Notes under the pieces: model-generated
Told to the model about the DNA's origin: nothing
The model's input: only the letters and a program-made list of their open reading frames with translations
Database searches by the model: none
NCBI GenBank assembly: GCA_016928055.1
Contig: JAFGLM010000011.1
Location: 1 to 56,231 of the forward strand
DNA length: 56,231 nucleotides
Direction: 5' to 3'
Source: Gammaproteobacteria bacterium
GTDB lineage: Bacteria; Pseudomonadota; Gammaproteobacteria; HTCC5015
Made by a program: the position numbers and the translations under genes
Shown: one piece after another, positions 16,189-26,050 of the stretch
How the letters are laid out: every line of letters starts with the position of its first letter
Position numbering within the stretch: the stretch's first letter is position 1

Positions 16189-17184
16189 ATGAATAAAAAC
16201 AACAAATACGGATTGGTAGCAGATATCGGTGGAACCAATGCACGATTTGCATTAGTTGAACTGGATAGCTCAGAAGCAGTGGAATTATTGGCACAAAAAA
16301 CTTTGCCAACTGCCGATTATCAGAGTCTGACTGACGCAGCCAGCGACTATTTGCAGACGGCAGGGTACGATCAACATACAGTGTTAAGTGGTTCATTTGC
16401 GGTGGCGGGTGCTATCAATGGTGATTGGTTTCAAATGACCAACAATCCGTGGGCATTTTCGGTGCAGGCAGTTCGTCAGGAACTTGGATTCGAGAGTCTG
16501 CATTTATTGAATGACTTTGGTGCCATCGCCTGGTCGATCCCCACCTTAAAAGAGAATGAATTTATCAAGATTGGGGGTGGTGAATCGGTTCCTGGAGTTC
16601 CAGTTGCGGTGCTGGGCCCCGGCACGGGTTTGGGTGTAGGTGCTTACATCCTGCAGGATGATCAATTTATCGCATTGCAGACCGAAGGCGGCCACGCCAG
16701 TTTTGCGCCGCAGAACGATCTGGAAGTGGAAATAATGGTATTTTTGCAGAAAAAATACGGACGGGTTTCCTGGGAACGTGTATTGTCCGGCCCGGGACTG
16801 GAAAATATTTATTCGGCACTTGTTCATATCAAAAATATAAAGGATGAGCAGTTGAATGCCAGTCAAATTACGCAGGTCGCTCTGAGAGAAAATGATGCGC
16901 TTTGTATAGAAGTTCTGAACCAGTTCTGTGCCAGTCTCGGCAGTCTGGCTGGCGATGTAGCATTGACAATGGGCGCACGTGGAGGCGTCAATATAGCCGG
17001 AGGTATCGTCCCGCGGTTTGTAGATTTTTTTGTCGCCAGCCCCTTTAGAGAACGCTTTGAGAAGAAAGGAAGATTCTCTGCTTATAACGCTGCTATCGTA
17101 ACGCAGTTGGTGGTCGCTGAGCAGCCGGGATTACTGGGTGCTGCTGCACATCAGCGGACTTTATGGCGACAATCAAGAAAATAA
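16189..17184 (+). CDS. glk: Glucokinase
   Basis: A 331-residue ATP-dependent glucokinase. The N-terminal phosphate motif is ADIGGTNARFAL, the sugar-binding stretch contains NNPWAF and LLNDFGAIAW, and LGPGTGLGVG and EGGHASFAP follow, all typical of the bacterial Glk family. It phosphorylates free glucose to glucose 6-phosphate, the zwf substrate. The free glucose probably comes from the debranching and glucanotransferase enzymes encoded downstream. There is no strong ribosome-binding site before ATG 16189, only AT-rich sequence. It follows pgl by 50 bp. Confidence 0.94.
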   Translation: MNKNNKYGLVADIGGTNARFALVELDSSEAVELLAQKTLPTADYQSLTDAASDYLQTAGYDQHTVLSGSFAVAGAINGDWFQMTNNPWAFSVQAVRQELGFESLHLLNDFGAIAWSIPTLKENEFIKIGGGESVPGVPVAVLGPGTGLGVGAYILQDDQFIALQTEGGHASFAPQNDLEVEIMVFLQKKYGRVSWERVLSGPGLENIYSALVHIKNIKDEQLNASQITQVALRENDALCIEVLNQFCASLGSLAGDVALTMGARGGVNIAGGIVPRFVDFFVASPFRERFEKKGRFSAYNAAIVTQLVVAEQPGLLGAAAHQRTLWRQSRK

Positions 17185-17231
17185 GATAATAAGCAGATCA
17201 TTGCAATAACTAAAATCAATTCGGAAATCAG

Positions 17232-19451
17232 ATGAGTATAGAACTTTCAAAAAAAGATATGGAAATGCTGGTGTGTTCGCGTCATTACGCACCACGATCA
17301 CTGTTGGGTTTCCATGAAGTAATTAATGACCACGGTTTGCGTGAGTGGGTAATCAGAGTTTATGAGCCGGAGGCGAAAGACGTTTCATTGTTCTGGGATG
17401 GTCAAATGCAGGAAGACGCCGTTAGCTTGCGTAGAGTGCATAAGGAAGGTTTGTTCGAGGTGTTTCTGCAACCATTGGAGCAGTTGAAGTTATACAAATT
17501 ATCCGTTAACTATAAAGATAGTAACCATGAGATTAAATATGATCCATATTTTTTCTCACCGATGCTGACTGATTATGATCTTTATCTCTTCGGACAGGGA
17601 AATCATCACAGCATTTATCGTAAATTGGGTGCGCATATCATGCAGCGCGATGGCGTTGACGGCACTTTTTTTGCGGTTTGGGCACCAAATGCCGAAAGAG
17701 TCAGCGTGGTGGGGAATTTTAATTACTGGGATGGTCGTAAACACTCAATGCAGGCACGTGAATCGTCGGGTGTCTGGGAGCTGTTTATTCCGGGTGTTGC
17801 TGAAGGCGCACAGTATAAATTTGAAATTCGATCCAGAAGCGGTACCACTTTATTAAAAGCCGATCCCTATGGTTTTACCACGCAACATCGTCCGGATACG
17901 GCATCAGTTGTAACCAATATAGAAGGTTATCAATGGCGTGATACTGAATGGATGCAACAACGGGCAACCCAGGACATACTTGAGCAGGCTGTTAATATCT
18001 ATGAAGTGCATCTGGGTTCGTGGCGTCGCGGCGAACATAATCGGTTTCTTACCTATTTGGAATTGGTTGATGAGTTGATTCCGTATGTGGTGGATATGGG
18101 CTACACGCATATCGAATTAATGGGAGTGGCGGAGTATCCCTTCGATGCATCATGGGGCTACCAGGTTACCGGTTATTACGCACCGACTTCAAGGCATGGT
18201 AGCCCTAAAGAGTTTATGTATTTCGTTGATCGTTGCCATCAAGCCGGTATCGGAGTGATCATGGACTGGGTGCCAGGCCATTTTCCAAAGGACGCACACG
18301 GTTTGTCATATTTCGACGGTACTGCACTTTACGAACACGATGATCCCCGTTTGGGAGAGCATAGTGATTGGGGGACCAAGATATTCAACTATGGTCGCAA
18401 TGAAGTTCGGAATTTTCTGGTTGCAAATGTTTTGTATTGGTTGGAGTACTATCACATAGATGGTGTGCGGGTCGATGCTGTGGCGTCTATGCTCTATCTT
18501 GATTACAGCCGCAAGCAAGGCGAATGGTTGCCAAATAGATTTGGTGGTCGCGAGAATCTGGATGCCATTGAGTTTATAAAAAATTTTAATGAAGTCGCCT
18601 TCCATTCCTTTCCGGGAATCATGTCGATAGCGGAAGAGTCGACGGCATTCCCTGGCGTAAGTCACCCAACTTACGCAGGAGGGCTCGGTTTTAATTTTAA
18701 ATGGAACATGGGATGGATGAACGATACCTTGCGCTATATGGCGAAGGACCCGGTCTATCGCCAGTATGATTCGCATCTATTAACGTTCTCTATGATTTAT
18801 GCCTACACTGAAAAATATATTTTACCTATTTCGCATGATGAAGTTGTGCACGGCAAGCAGGCATTGTTATCCAAAATGCCGGGTGATGATTGGCAGAAAC
18901 GAGCCAACTACAGATTGTATTTAAGTTTTATGATCGGTCATCCCGGCAAGAAGCTGCTGTTTATGAGCAGTGAATTTGGCCAATGGGAAGAATGGAATGA
19001 ACAATATAGTGTTAATTGGGATCACCTTAAGTTTGAGTTTCACCAGCAATTGCAGCATTTCTGCCGCCAACTGAATCATTTCTATCGAAATAATCCGGTT
19101 ATGTTCAGGAATGATCACGAATCATCCGGATTTGAATGGATTGATTTGCACGATCATTACAATTGTATTTATTCGTTTTTACGTCGAGGTAAACCTGGAG
19201 ATCAGCAAGCGCCTGTGATATTCGTGTTCAATTTTACTCCGGTACCAAGAAACAGCTACGCAATAGGTGTTCCAGAAGCCGGTTTATACGAAAAAATCTT
19301 TGACAGTGATCGAATTGATTTTGGTGGTTCCGGGTACAATCAGCAAGCCGAAATAGGATCGGAAGATGTCGGTTGGCATGGCCGGCCAGTAAGATTAGTA
19401 ATTGACATGCCACCTTTGTCGGCGATTGCCCTTAGACTGAAGAGTGGATAG
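17232..19451 (+). CDS. glgB: 1,4-alpha-glucan branching enzyme
   Basis: A 739-residue GH13 enzyme that makes alpha-1,6 branches in glycogen. Two N-terminal carbohydrate-binding domains (the second with FAVWAPNAERVSVVGNFN) precede the catalytic barrel. The nucleophile region is DGVRVDAVASML, the acid/base region SIAEEST and the third acid region ISHDEVVHGK. This matches the two-domain-N GlgB type of about 730 residues. It lies 47 bp after glk and 27 bp before glgX. glgA and glgC, needed to build the linear chain, are not in this window. Confidence 0.95.
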   Translation: MSIELSKKDMEMLVCSRHYAPRSLLGFHEVINDHGLREWVIRVYEPEAKDVSLFWDGQMQEDAVSLRRVHKEGLFEVFLQPLEQLKLYKLSVNYKDSNHEIKYDPYFFSPMLTDYDLYLFGQGNHHSIYRKLGAHIMQRDGVDGTFFAVWAPNAERVSVVGNFNYWDGRKHSMQARESSGVWELFIPGVAEGAQYKFEIRSRSGTTLLKADPYGFTTQHRPDTASVVTNIEGYQWRDTEWMQQRATQDILEQAVNIYEVHLGSWRRGEHNRFLTYLELVDELIPYVVDMGYTHIELMGVAEYPFDASWGYQVTGYYAPTSRHGSPKEFMYFVDRCHQAGIGVIMDWVPGHFPKDAHGLSYFDGTALYEHDDPRLGEHSDWGTKIFNYGRNEVRNFLVANVLYWLEYYHIDGVRVDAVASMLYLDYSRKQGEWLPNRFGGRENLDAIEFIKNFNEVAFHSFPGIMSIAEESTAFPGVSHPTYAGGLGFNFKWNMGWMNDTLRYMAKDPVYRQYDSHLLTFSMIYAYTEKYILPISHDEVVHGKQALLSKMPGDDWQKRANYRLYLSFMIGHPGKKLLFMSSEFGQWEEWNEQYSVNWDHLKFEFHQQLQHFCRQLNHFYRNNPVMFRNDHESSGFEWIDLHDHYNCIYSFLRRGKPGDQQAPVIFVFNFTPVPRNSYAIGVPEAGLYEKIFDSDRIDFGGSGYNQQAEIGSEDVGWHGRPVRLVIDMPPLSAIALRLKSG

Positions 19452-19478
19452 TTCAATAAGACTCTACCGGTAAATTCC

Positions 19479-21563
19479 GTGATTACATCAACACTGTCAA
19501 AAAATCATCGACAAGGCGCGATCTGGGATGGTCGAGGTGTACGTTTTTCCTTGTTTTCGGAGCACGCAGAACAGGTTGAATTGTGTTTATTTGGGATTAA
19601 TGGCGACCAAACGGAAAAAAGAATTTCTGTGCAGCGACTTGAGGAAAACCTGTGGTCGGTTTATGTACAAGACGTAGGCCCAGGCGAGCATTATGGTTAT
19701 CGCGTGCATGGACCATGGTTACCGCTGCAGGGTCACCGATATAATGCGAACAAGTTGCTACTGGATCCTTGCGCTCGATCCGTCGTCGGTGACGTTAAAT
19801 GGCGTCCTGAGGTCTATCCTTACCAGTACGGTGATAACACTGCCATTGAGCAGACCGATAATGCTGCCTGGGTGCCAAGATCTTGTGTGATAGATAATGC
19901 ATTTGATTGGCAAAATGACCAGCGACCGGAAATTCCATTGCGTGACACGATTATTTATGAAATGCATATCAAGGGCTTTACTCGTTTGCATCCCGATGTT
20001 CAGGAACAGGATCGGGGTACGTATCTTGGTCTAACGGCGCCCGCCGTCATTCACTACCTGCAAAATCTGGGTGTCACCAGTCTGGAATTTCTTCCTTGTG
20101 CTACGACAGTGCAAACTGAGCGGCTGTTTAAATTGGGGTTACAAAATTACTGGGGTTATGATCCCATCGCATTATTTGCCCCCGATGCCCGTTTTGCCAA
20201 ACAGGATGCCGTAAATGAATTTAAGCAAATGATCCGGGCGCTGCATCGAGCGGGATTGGAAGTTATTTTGGACGTGGTTTTTAACCATAGTGGTGAAGGC
20301 AATCTAAATGGTCCCAGCCTGAGTTATCGAGGCATCGACAATCGTGTCTATTATCGCAGTTTGAAGGGTAAACCGGATCAATATGATGATGTGACCGGCT
20401 GCGGCAATACCCTAAATGCACAGCATCCCCAGGTTCGGCAACTGCTTATCGATTGTCTGCGATATTGGGTTGAAGATATGCACGTTGATGGATTTCGCTT
20501 TGATTTGGCGACCGCCGTTGCACGTGAAGACGGCAGATATAACCAGAACAGTGCCTTTTTAACGGAAATTGCCGACGATCCGATTTTATCCGGGGTTAAA
20601 TTGATCGCTGAGCCCTGGGATATCGGCATCGGCGGCTATCAACTTGGACAATTTCCAGAGCGGTGGTCTGAGTGGAATGATAAATTTCGCGATTGCACGC
20701 GCGCTTTCTGGCGTGGAGATGAAAGCATGCTACCCGAATTAGCACGTCGTTTTGCCGGCTCCGATGATTTGTTTAAACACAACGGCCGCACCGCATTGGC
20801 GTCGGTAAACTTAATTACCGCACATGATGGATTTACTTTGCGGGATGTCGTTTCCTACCGGGAAAAACATAATCAAGCCAATGGCGAAGACAATCGCGAT
20901 GGCCACAATCACAACCTTAGTAACAACTATGGTCATGAAGGACCATGCGATGACGTAGATATCAACGCCGTTCGCAGCAAGCAACAACGAAATTTATTGA
21001 CCAGTCTGCTGTTATCACAAGGGATTCCGATGTTGCTGGCCGGCGACGAAATTAATCGTACACAACAGGGCAATAACAATGCCTATTGCCAGGATAACGA
21101 AATAAACTGGCTGGACTGGCAACTGGATCCGGCAGCAGAATCGCTGCTTGTTTTTACGCGCTTGCTCATCGATTTACGCAAGCGGAATGAAGTATTTCGT
21201 AATAAAGCATTTTTAGGCGGTCATTTACGCGCGCAATTCGGCTATCGGGATGTGGAGTGGTTACGACCGGATGGCGCCAGTATGTCAAGGAGCGATTGGA
21301 ATCAACACTTTGCCCGATATTTAGGCATACTACTGACCGCTGAGAGTGAAGTGGATGCGCATTTCTTTTTGATGCTGAACGCGGGTGCAGATAATCTGTC
21401 CTGCAAGATACCCGCCTCGCCGGCCAATAGTGGCTGGCAGTGTGTATTTGACACTTCTCGCTGGCCAGAGCATTGTGAGTCGGCGGGATTTGATTCTCAC
21501 TATCCAGTACAGGCAAAATCCGCTGTTTTACTAAGGCAATCTGCGAAGGAATCGAAGGAATAA
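19479..21563 (+). CDS. glgX: Glycogen debranching enzyme GlgX
   Basis: A 694-residue GH13 isoamylase-type enzyme that cleaves alpha-1,6 branches. The N-terminal binding domain (GVRFSLFSEHAEQVELCLF) is followed by the barrel with VILDVVFNHSGEG, DGFRFDLATAVARED, LIAEPWDIG and NLITAHDGFTLRD, where the catalytic Asp, Glu and Asp lie. The start codon is GTG 19479. It is 3 bp upstream of malQ, so the two are surely co-transcribed. It releases the short chains that MalQ then rearranges. Confidence 0.93.
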   Translation: MITSTLSKNHRQGAIWDGRGVRFSLFSEHAEQVELCLFGINGDQTEKRISVQRLEENLWSVYVQDVGPGEHYGYRVHGPWLPLQGHRYNANKLLLDPCARSVVGDVKWRPEVYPYQYGDNTAIEQTDNAAWVPRSCVIDNAFDWQNDQRPEIPLRDTIIYEMHIKGFTRLHPDVQEQDRGTYLGLTAPAVIHYLQNLGVTSLEFLPCATTVQTERLFKLGLQNYWGYDPIALFAPDARFAKQDAVNEFKQMIRALHRAGLEVILDVVFNHSGEGNLNGPSLSYRGIDNRVYYRSLKGKPDQYDDVTGCGNTLNAQHPQVRQLLIDCLRYWVEDMHVDGFRFDLATAVAREDGRYNQNSAFLTEIADDPILSGVKLIAEPWDIGIGGYQLGQFPERWSEWNDKFRDCTRAFWRGDESMLPELARRFAGSDDLFKHNGRTALASVNLITAHDGFTLRDVVSYREKHNQANGEDNRDGHNHNLSNNYGHEGPCDDVDINAVRSKQQRNLLTSLLLSQGIPMLLAGDEINRTQQGNNNAYCQDNEINWLDWQLDPAAESLLVFTRLLIDLRKRNEVFRNKAFLGGHLRAQFGYRDVEWLRPDGASMSRSDWNQHFARYLGILLTAESEVDAHFFLMLNAGADNLSCKIPASPANSGWQCVFDTSRWPEHCESAGFDSHYPVQAKSAVLLRQSAKESKE

Positions 21564-21566
21564 TGG

Positions 21567-23792
21567 ATGACTGAACAACACACCAAAACCGGCATTGGTA
21601 ACGAGTTACTGGATCAATTATTCAGTCGTATGGGTATCGAGCGCGATTTTTACGATTATCTTGGTGTGCGGCATGTCAGCAGCCCTGAAGTACGCTGTCA
21701 GCTGGTTGAAGCGATGGGCTACGTTTTGCAAACAGAAGAAGATGCGAAGGCCTTGCTTCAGCAACTGGACTGGTTGCCCTGGTTGCAGGGTATACCGCCG
21801 GTTGCTGTTTTACATGAGGGCTGGGAAAAGGCGATCGAAATTCACATACCGGAAGCCAAGCATGCCATGCAGGCTAGATGGCAAATTCGCTGTGAGCAGG
21901 GACAGGTACTGGAAGGAAATTTTATTGCTGATCGCGAGGTTTTTCTGGCAGCTGCCGTGGTGGAAGGTCGCTCCCTGCATCGATATCGATTGAGACTACC
22001 CGATAATATTCCGACCGGCTATCACAAGCTGACGCTTCGATTTGCGCAGACCAGTCGTCTGGCTGACAGGATCTGTTATCTGATCGTGGCACCGGCAAGG
22101 TGCTTCCAACCGCCTGTGCTGGCGTCCGAAAAACGCATGTGGGGCTTGAGCGTGCAGCTCTACAGTCTGCGCTCGGACCGTAACTGGGGTATCGGCGATT
22201 ACAAGGATCTTTACAGACTGGTTGAGTATGCCGCGAAAGCGAAAATGGATTTTATTGGTCTTAATCCGCTACACGCACTGTTCCCTGCCAATCCTGATCA
22301 TATCAGCCCATACAGCCCGTCCAGCCGTCTGTTTCAAAATTATTTGTATCTGGATATCGATACCATTATCGAATACATGAGTTGCGAAGAGGTCAAACAA
22401 TGGCTTGCTGCCAACGAAGTGCAGCAGCAATTGAAATCATTGCGTGAAAAAGAAATCGTTGATTATCCGGCGGTGGCCAGCCTGAAATTAACTGCTTTGC
22501 GCATGCTATTTTGTCATTTTAGAAATGTAGAACTGAAAAAGAATACCCCCTATGCGAGTCGATTTATCGCCTATGTTGAGCAGCAGGGAGATACCTTGTT
22601 GAGACAGGCGATTTATGATGCATTGTTTACGCAGCAGGTGATGCAATTGGGATGGCCTGCTGGTTGGCAGAATTGGCCTGCCGAATTTCGAGATCCGAAA
22701 AGCGGAGCAGTGCAAAAGTTTTATGAGAAGAATAAAGAGGAAGTGCAGTTCTATCAATATTTACAGTGGTTGTGCGCCGAGCAACTGAAAACAGTCCAGC
22801 GTGCCGCACGTACAGCCGGTATGCGCATTGGTTTGTACCGCGATCTTGCAGTGGGTTTTGATCCGGGCGGTGCGGAGGCGTGGAGCGAGCAAAATAGTTA
22901 TAGTTTTCTCGCCAGTGTGGGTGCGCCGCCTGATCCGTTGGCGCTGCACGGTCAGGATTGGGGCTTACCCCCACTCAACCCGCGTGCCCTGCAGCTCAAC
23001 CGATACGAAGCCTTTATTAAACTGATTCGCGCCAATATGCAGTACTCGGGTGCTTTGCGAATTGATCATGTCATGGCATTGATGCGTCTGTGGTGGATGC
23101 CTTCGGGGGGTAAAGCGGAGCAGGGTGCTTATGTGCATTATCCGCTGGATGATTTGCTGGGTATTCTGGCACTCGAGAGTGAACGTAATGGTTGCATGGT
23201 GATTGGCGAAGATCTGGGAACCGTACCTGATCAGATACGCCAGAAATTGCCGGCCACAGGCGTCTATTCTTACAAAGTGATGTATTTTGAAAAGCAGTTT
23301 GATAATCGTTTTAAATCACCGGATCAGTATGAACATCAGGCTATGGCTACTGTCAGCACGCATGATTTACCGACGCTGGCAGGCTGGTGGGAAGGTGTTG
23401 ATCTTGAATTACGAGATAAACTCGGACTCTTCCCCAGCACAGAGATTCGCGAGCGCGAATATCAAGCGCGCGTTCACGATCGACAGGCTTTGTTGAACAG
23501 TTTGTCTGACGCGGGGTTATTACCTGAGAGTGTTGGTTCCGATCCGAATCAATGCAAGTTGATGACCGTGGAATTATCGGCGGCGGTCCATTGTTTATTG
23601 GCTAAAAGTCGCGCTGCCCTGATGGTCGTTCAACCGGAAGATGTGTTGTTGATGCGTAATCAGGTTAATTTGCCTGGTACTGCTAACCAGTATCCAAACT
23701 GGCAGCGTAAACTGACCAAAAACAGCGCGGACTGGATAATGGACGTCGAAGCCGCGCGGCTTTTCGAAAAAATAAGGACGTACAGAAGTTGA
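21567..23792 (+). CDS. malQ: 4-alpha-glucanotransferase (amylomaltase)
   Basis: A 741-residue GH77 enzyme that transfers glucan chains between maltodextrins and frees glucose. Motifs are GLYRDLAVGFDPGG, ALRIDHVMALMRLWWMP (nucleophile Asp), MVIGEDLGTVPD (acid Glu) and STHDLPTLAGWWEG. An extra N-terminal region of about 150 residues is present, as in the long MalQ group. Glucose made here can be captured by Glk. The gene starts 3 bp after glgX and ends overlapping the start of the DUF4136 lipoprotein gene by 4 bp. Confidence 0.94.
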   Translation: MTEQHTKTGIGNELLDQLFSRMGIERDFYDYLGVRHVSSPEVRCQLVEAMGYVLQTEEDAKALLQQLDWLPWLQGIPPVAVLHEGWEKAIEIHIPEAKHAMQARWQIRCEQGQVLEGNFIADREVFLAAAVVEGRSLHRYRLRLPDNIPTGYHKLTLRFAQTSRLADRICYLIVAPARCFQPPVLASEKRMWGLSVQLYSLRSDRNWGIGDYKDLYRLVEYAAKAKMDFIGLNPLHALFPANPDHISPYSPSSRLFQNYLYLDIDTIIEYMSCEEVKQWLAANEVQQQLKSLREKEIVDYPAVASLKLTALRMLFCHFRNVELKKNTPYASRFIAYVEQQGDTLLRQAIYDALFTQQVMQLGWPAGWQNWPAEFRDPKSGAVQKFYEKNKEEVQFYQYLQWLCAEQLKTVQRAARTAGMRIGLYRDLAVGFDPGGAEAWSEQNSYSFLASVGAPPDPLALHGQDWGLPPLNPRALQLNRYEAFIKLIRANMQYSGALRIDHVMALMRLWWMPSGGKAEQGAYVHYPLDDLLGILALESERNGCMVIGEDLGTVPDQIRQKLPATGVYSYKVMYFEKQFDNRFKSPDQYEHQAMATVSTHDLPTLAGWWEGVDLELRDKLGLFPSTEIREREYQARVHDRQALLNSLSDAGLLPESVGSDPNQCKLMTVELSAAVHCLLAKSRAALMVVQPEDVLLMRNQVNLPGTANQYPNWQRKLTKNSADWIMDVEAARLFEKIRTYRS

Positions 23793-24382
23793 ACCTCGAA
23801 CACATTAACATACGTCTGATTTCGTATTTTTTTCTAAGTTTTTTGCTTATTAGTTGTAGTGCGGGAACGATCTCGGCAAAAAATTATACTGATGCCGATA
23901 TTTCAGATCTGCGCATGTATGCGTGGCGCGGGATCGGGAGTATTGAGTCTGGCAATAAAAAACCGGCAGATCTCAGTATTATTGATGTTGTTGAGCATAG
24001 CCTTGAACAAGTACTGGCCGAAAGTGGTTTCAAACAAGTATCGCGTGATAAAGCGCAGATTGAGATTGCTTTTCATCTGCAGTTGCAGAATGCGTTGGAA
24101 ATTGAAAGTTATTACCGGCGGCAAATAGAAGGAGTGTTTCAAAACAGTAATCGCGGTATTGATACAGATCAGGAGAATGTGCTATTGCCGGATGTCGACT
24201 CACCGTTGTACGGCGGGCAACAGCGCGGCACAATTATATTGACGGTTTACGCTGCCAGAACCCAACGGATACTGAAGAGTGGTAATGCGACAGTAATCTT
24301 TCCTGAAAATCCTGATAATCAGGAACAATTATTACATCTTAATAAGACCTTGCGTCGTTTGGTCGGAAAATTGTTTCAATAA
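23789..24382 (+). CDS. DUF4136-type lipoprotein
   Basis: A 197-residue protein with a hydrophobic leader and lipobox LLISC, so Cys23 is probably acylated. The body shows YTDADISDLRMYAWRG near its start and ends with a helical LLHLNKTLRRLVGKL, a pattern I associate with DUF4136. TTG 23789 overlaps the malQ stop by 4 bp and no nearby ATG fits, so I accept TTG. Its role is unknown; its place in the glycogen operon may only reflect transcription. Confidence 0.65.
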   Translation: MNLEHINIRLISYFFLSFLLISCSAGTISAKNYTDADISDLRMYAWRGIGSIESGNKKPADLSIIDVVEHSLEQVLAESGFKQVSRDKAQIEIAFHLQLQNALEIESYYRRQIEGVFQNSNRGIDTDQENVLLPDVDSPLYGGQQRGTIILTVYAARTQRILKSGNATVIFPENPDNQEQLLHLNKTLRRLVGKLFQ

Positions 24383-24424
24383 ACACACATTCGTCAGTTA
24401 CCATAATACTCAATTTCCCCAGGT

Positions 24425-25753
24425 ATGTCTGAGTATAAAAAAACTCGCCCACACTCGATCGGTTTTATCAGCCTTGGATGTCCCAAGGCGTTATACGACT
24501 CCGAACGAATTTTGACACAGCTTCGTGCTGAGGGTTATCAAATCGCGGGTGATTATCAGCAGGCCGATCTCGTTATCGTTAATACCTGTGGATTTATCGA
24601 TGATGCCAAGGCAGAGTCGTTACAGGCAATAGGCGAGGCAATCAATGAAAATGGCAAGGTGATTGTTACCGGATGTCTGGGTGTAAAAGAAAATGAAATT
24701 CGAGCCCTGCACCCACAAGTGCTCAGTGTTACTGGTCCGCAGGCTTACCAACAGGTTGTTGATGCGGTTCATCAGCAACTTCAACCTGCGCATGATCCCT
24801 TTGTCGATCTGGTTCCTGCTCAGGGAATCAAGTTAACACCAAAGCATTATGCGTATTTAAAAATTTCGGAAGGCTGCAATCATCACTGTAGTTTTTGTAT
24901 TATTCCTTCAATGCGTGGTGACCTGGTCAGCCGCCCGATTGGTGAAGTGCTGGATGAGGCGCAACGACTGGCGGATGCAGGCGTCAGGGAAATATTGGTG
25001 ATATCGCAAGATACCAGCGCTTATGGCGTGGATATTAAATATAGAACGGGTTTTTGGCAGGGTCGGCCTATAAAAACAAAAATGCAGGATTTATGCGAAG
25101 CGTTGGGTAATCTCGGAATCTGGATACGTTTGCATTATGTTTATCCCTATCCGCATATTGATAGCATCATTCCGTTAATGGCAAAGAGAAAAATATTGCC
25201 TTATCTGGACGTACCATTTCAGCACGCCGACCATGAAATATTGAAGAAAATGCGGCGTCCCGCTGCGGCGGAAAGCAATCTTGAACGAATTAAGGCGTGG
25301 CGCGATATTTGTCCAGATATCACCATAAGAAGTACTTTTATTGTCGGTTTCCCGGGTGAAACCGAAACGCAATTCGAAACACTGCTGGAATTCTTGCAGG
25401 AAGCGAAACTAGACAGGGTGGGTTGTTTTAAATATTCACCGGTTGAAGGAGCGGCGGCCAATAATTTGCCCGGACAGGTTGATGCCGAAATCAAGCAGCA
25501 GCGCTGGGAGCGTTTTATGCAAACCCAGGCCGGGATCAGCGCGGAACGCCTGCAGTTGAAAGTGGGTAAACAGATACCGGTACTAATAGATCAGGTAGAT
25601 GCATCGCAGTTGGTGGGTCGTAGCTATGCTGATGCACCTGAAATTGACGGTAATGTTTATATAAAATATTACCCGGATGTAAATGTGGGTGATGTGGTCA
25701 ACGTATTTATCGAACAGGCTGATGAGTATGATTTATGGGGGCAAATCGTGTAG
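24425..25753 (+). CDS. rimO: Ribosomal protein S12 methylthiotransferase RimO
   Basis: A 442-residue radical-SAM enzyme that methylthiolates an aspartate of ribosomal protein S12. The N-terminal domain carries the three cysteines for the extra iron-sulfur cluster (SLGCPK, NTCGF, TGCLG). The radical-SAM motif is CNHHCSFC near residue 152, and a TRAM domain closes the protein ([13 protein letters not shown]...). The order and spacing separate it from MiaB. A terminator-like hairpin and the 4.5S RNA gene follow. Confidence 0.95.
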   Translation: MSEYKKTRPHSIGFISLGCPKALYDSERILTQLRAEGYQIAGDYQQADLVIVNTCGFIDDAKAESLQAIGEAINENGKVIVTGCLGVKENEIRALHPQVLSVTGPQAYQQVVDAVHQQLQPAHDPFVDLVPAQGIKLTPKHYAYLKISEGCNHHCSFCIIPSMRGDLVSRPIGEVLDEAQRLADAGVREILVISQDTSAYGVDIKYRTGFWQGRPIKTKMQDLCEALGNLGIWIRLHYVYPYPHIDSIIPLMAKRKILPYLDVPFQHADHEILKKMRRPAAAESNLERIKAWRDICPDITIRSTFIVGFPGETETQFETLLEFLQEAKLDRVGCFKYSPVEGAAANNLPGQVDAEIKQQRWERFMQTQAGISAERLQLKVGKQIPVLIDQVDASQLVGRSYADAPEIDGNVYIKYYPDVNVGDVVNVFIEQADEYDLWGQIV

Positions 25754-25755
25754 GG

Positions 25756-25777
25756 AAGTTCTGTTCCGAGAACTTTT
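25756..25777 (+). terminator. Probable rimO terminator
   Basis: AAGTTCT (25756-25762) pairs with AGAACTT (25769-25775) around GTTCCG, and a four-T run follows. The stem is AT-rich, so efficiency is uncertain. It lies 3 bp after the rimO stop. Confidence 0.5.
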
Positions 25778-25803
25778 GCATGCTCGTTGGGAATGCTTAA
25801 TAA
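25776..25803 (+). promoter_or_regulatory. Candidate promoter of the 4.5S RNA gene
   Basis: TTGCAT (25776-25781) and TAATAA (25798-25803) are 16 bp apart and lie just before the RNA gene. The fit to the main-sigma consensus is moderate. Confidence 0.4.
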
Positions 25804-25820
25804 TGCGCGCTCGTTTTTAT

Positions 25821-25934
<114 letters not shown>

Positions 25935-26050
25935 CGATGGTTTGAGCTAAGTTATTATGCTGTTCCTTAGGTACTCAAAGCAAAACAGCAACATTTGTTC
26001 TCATGGGCTATAATGCTGATCCTTAACACAAAAATTACCCATACAAATCA

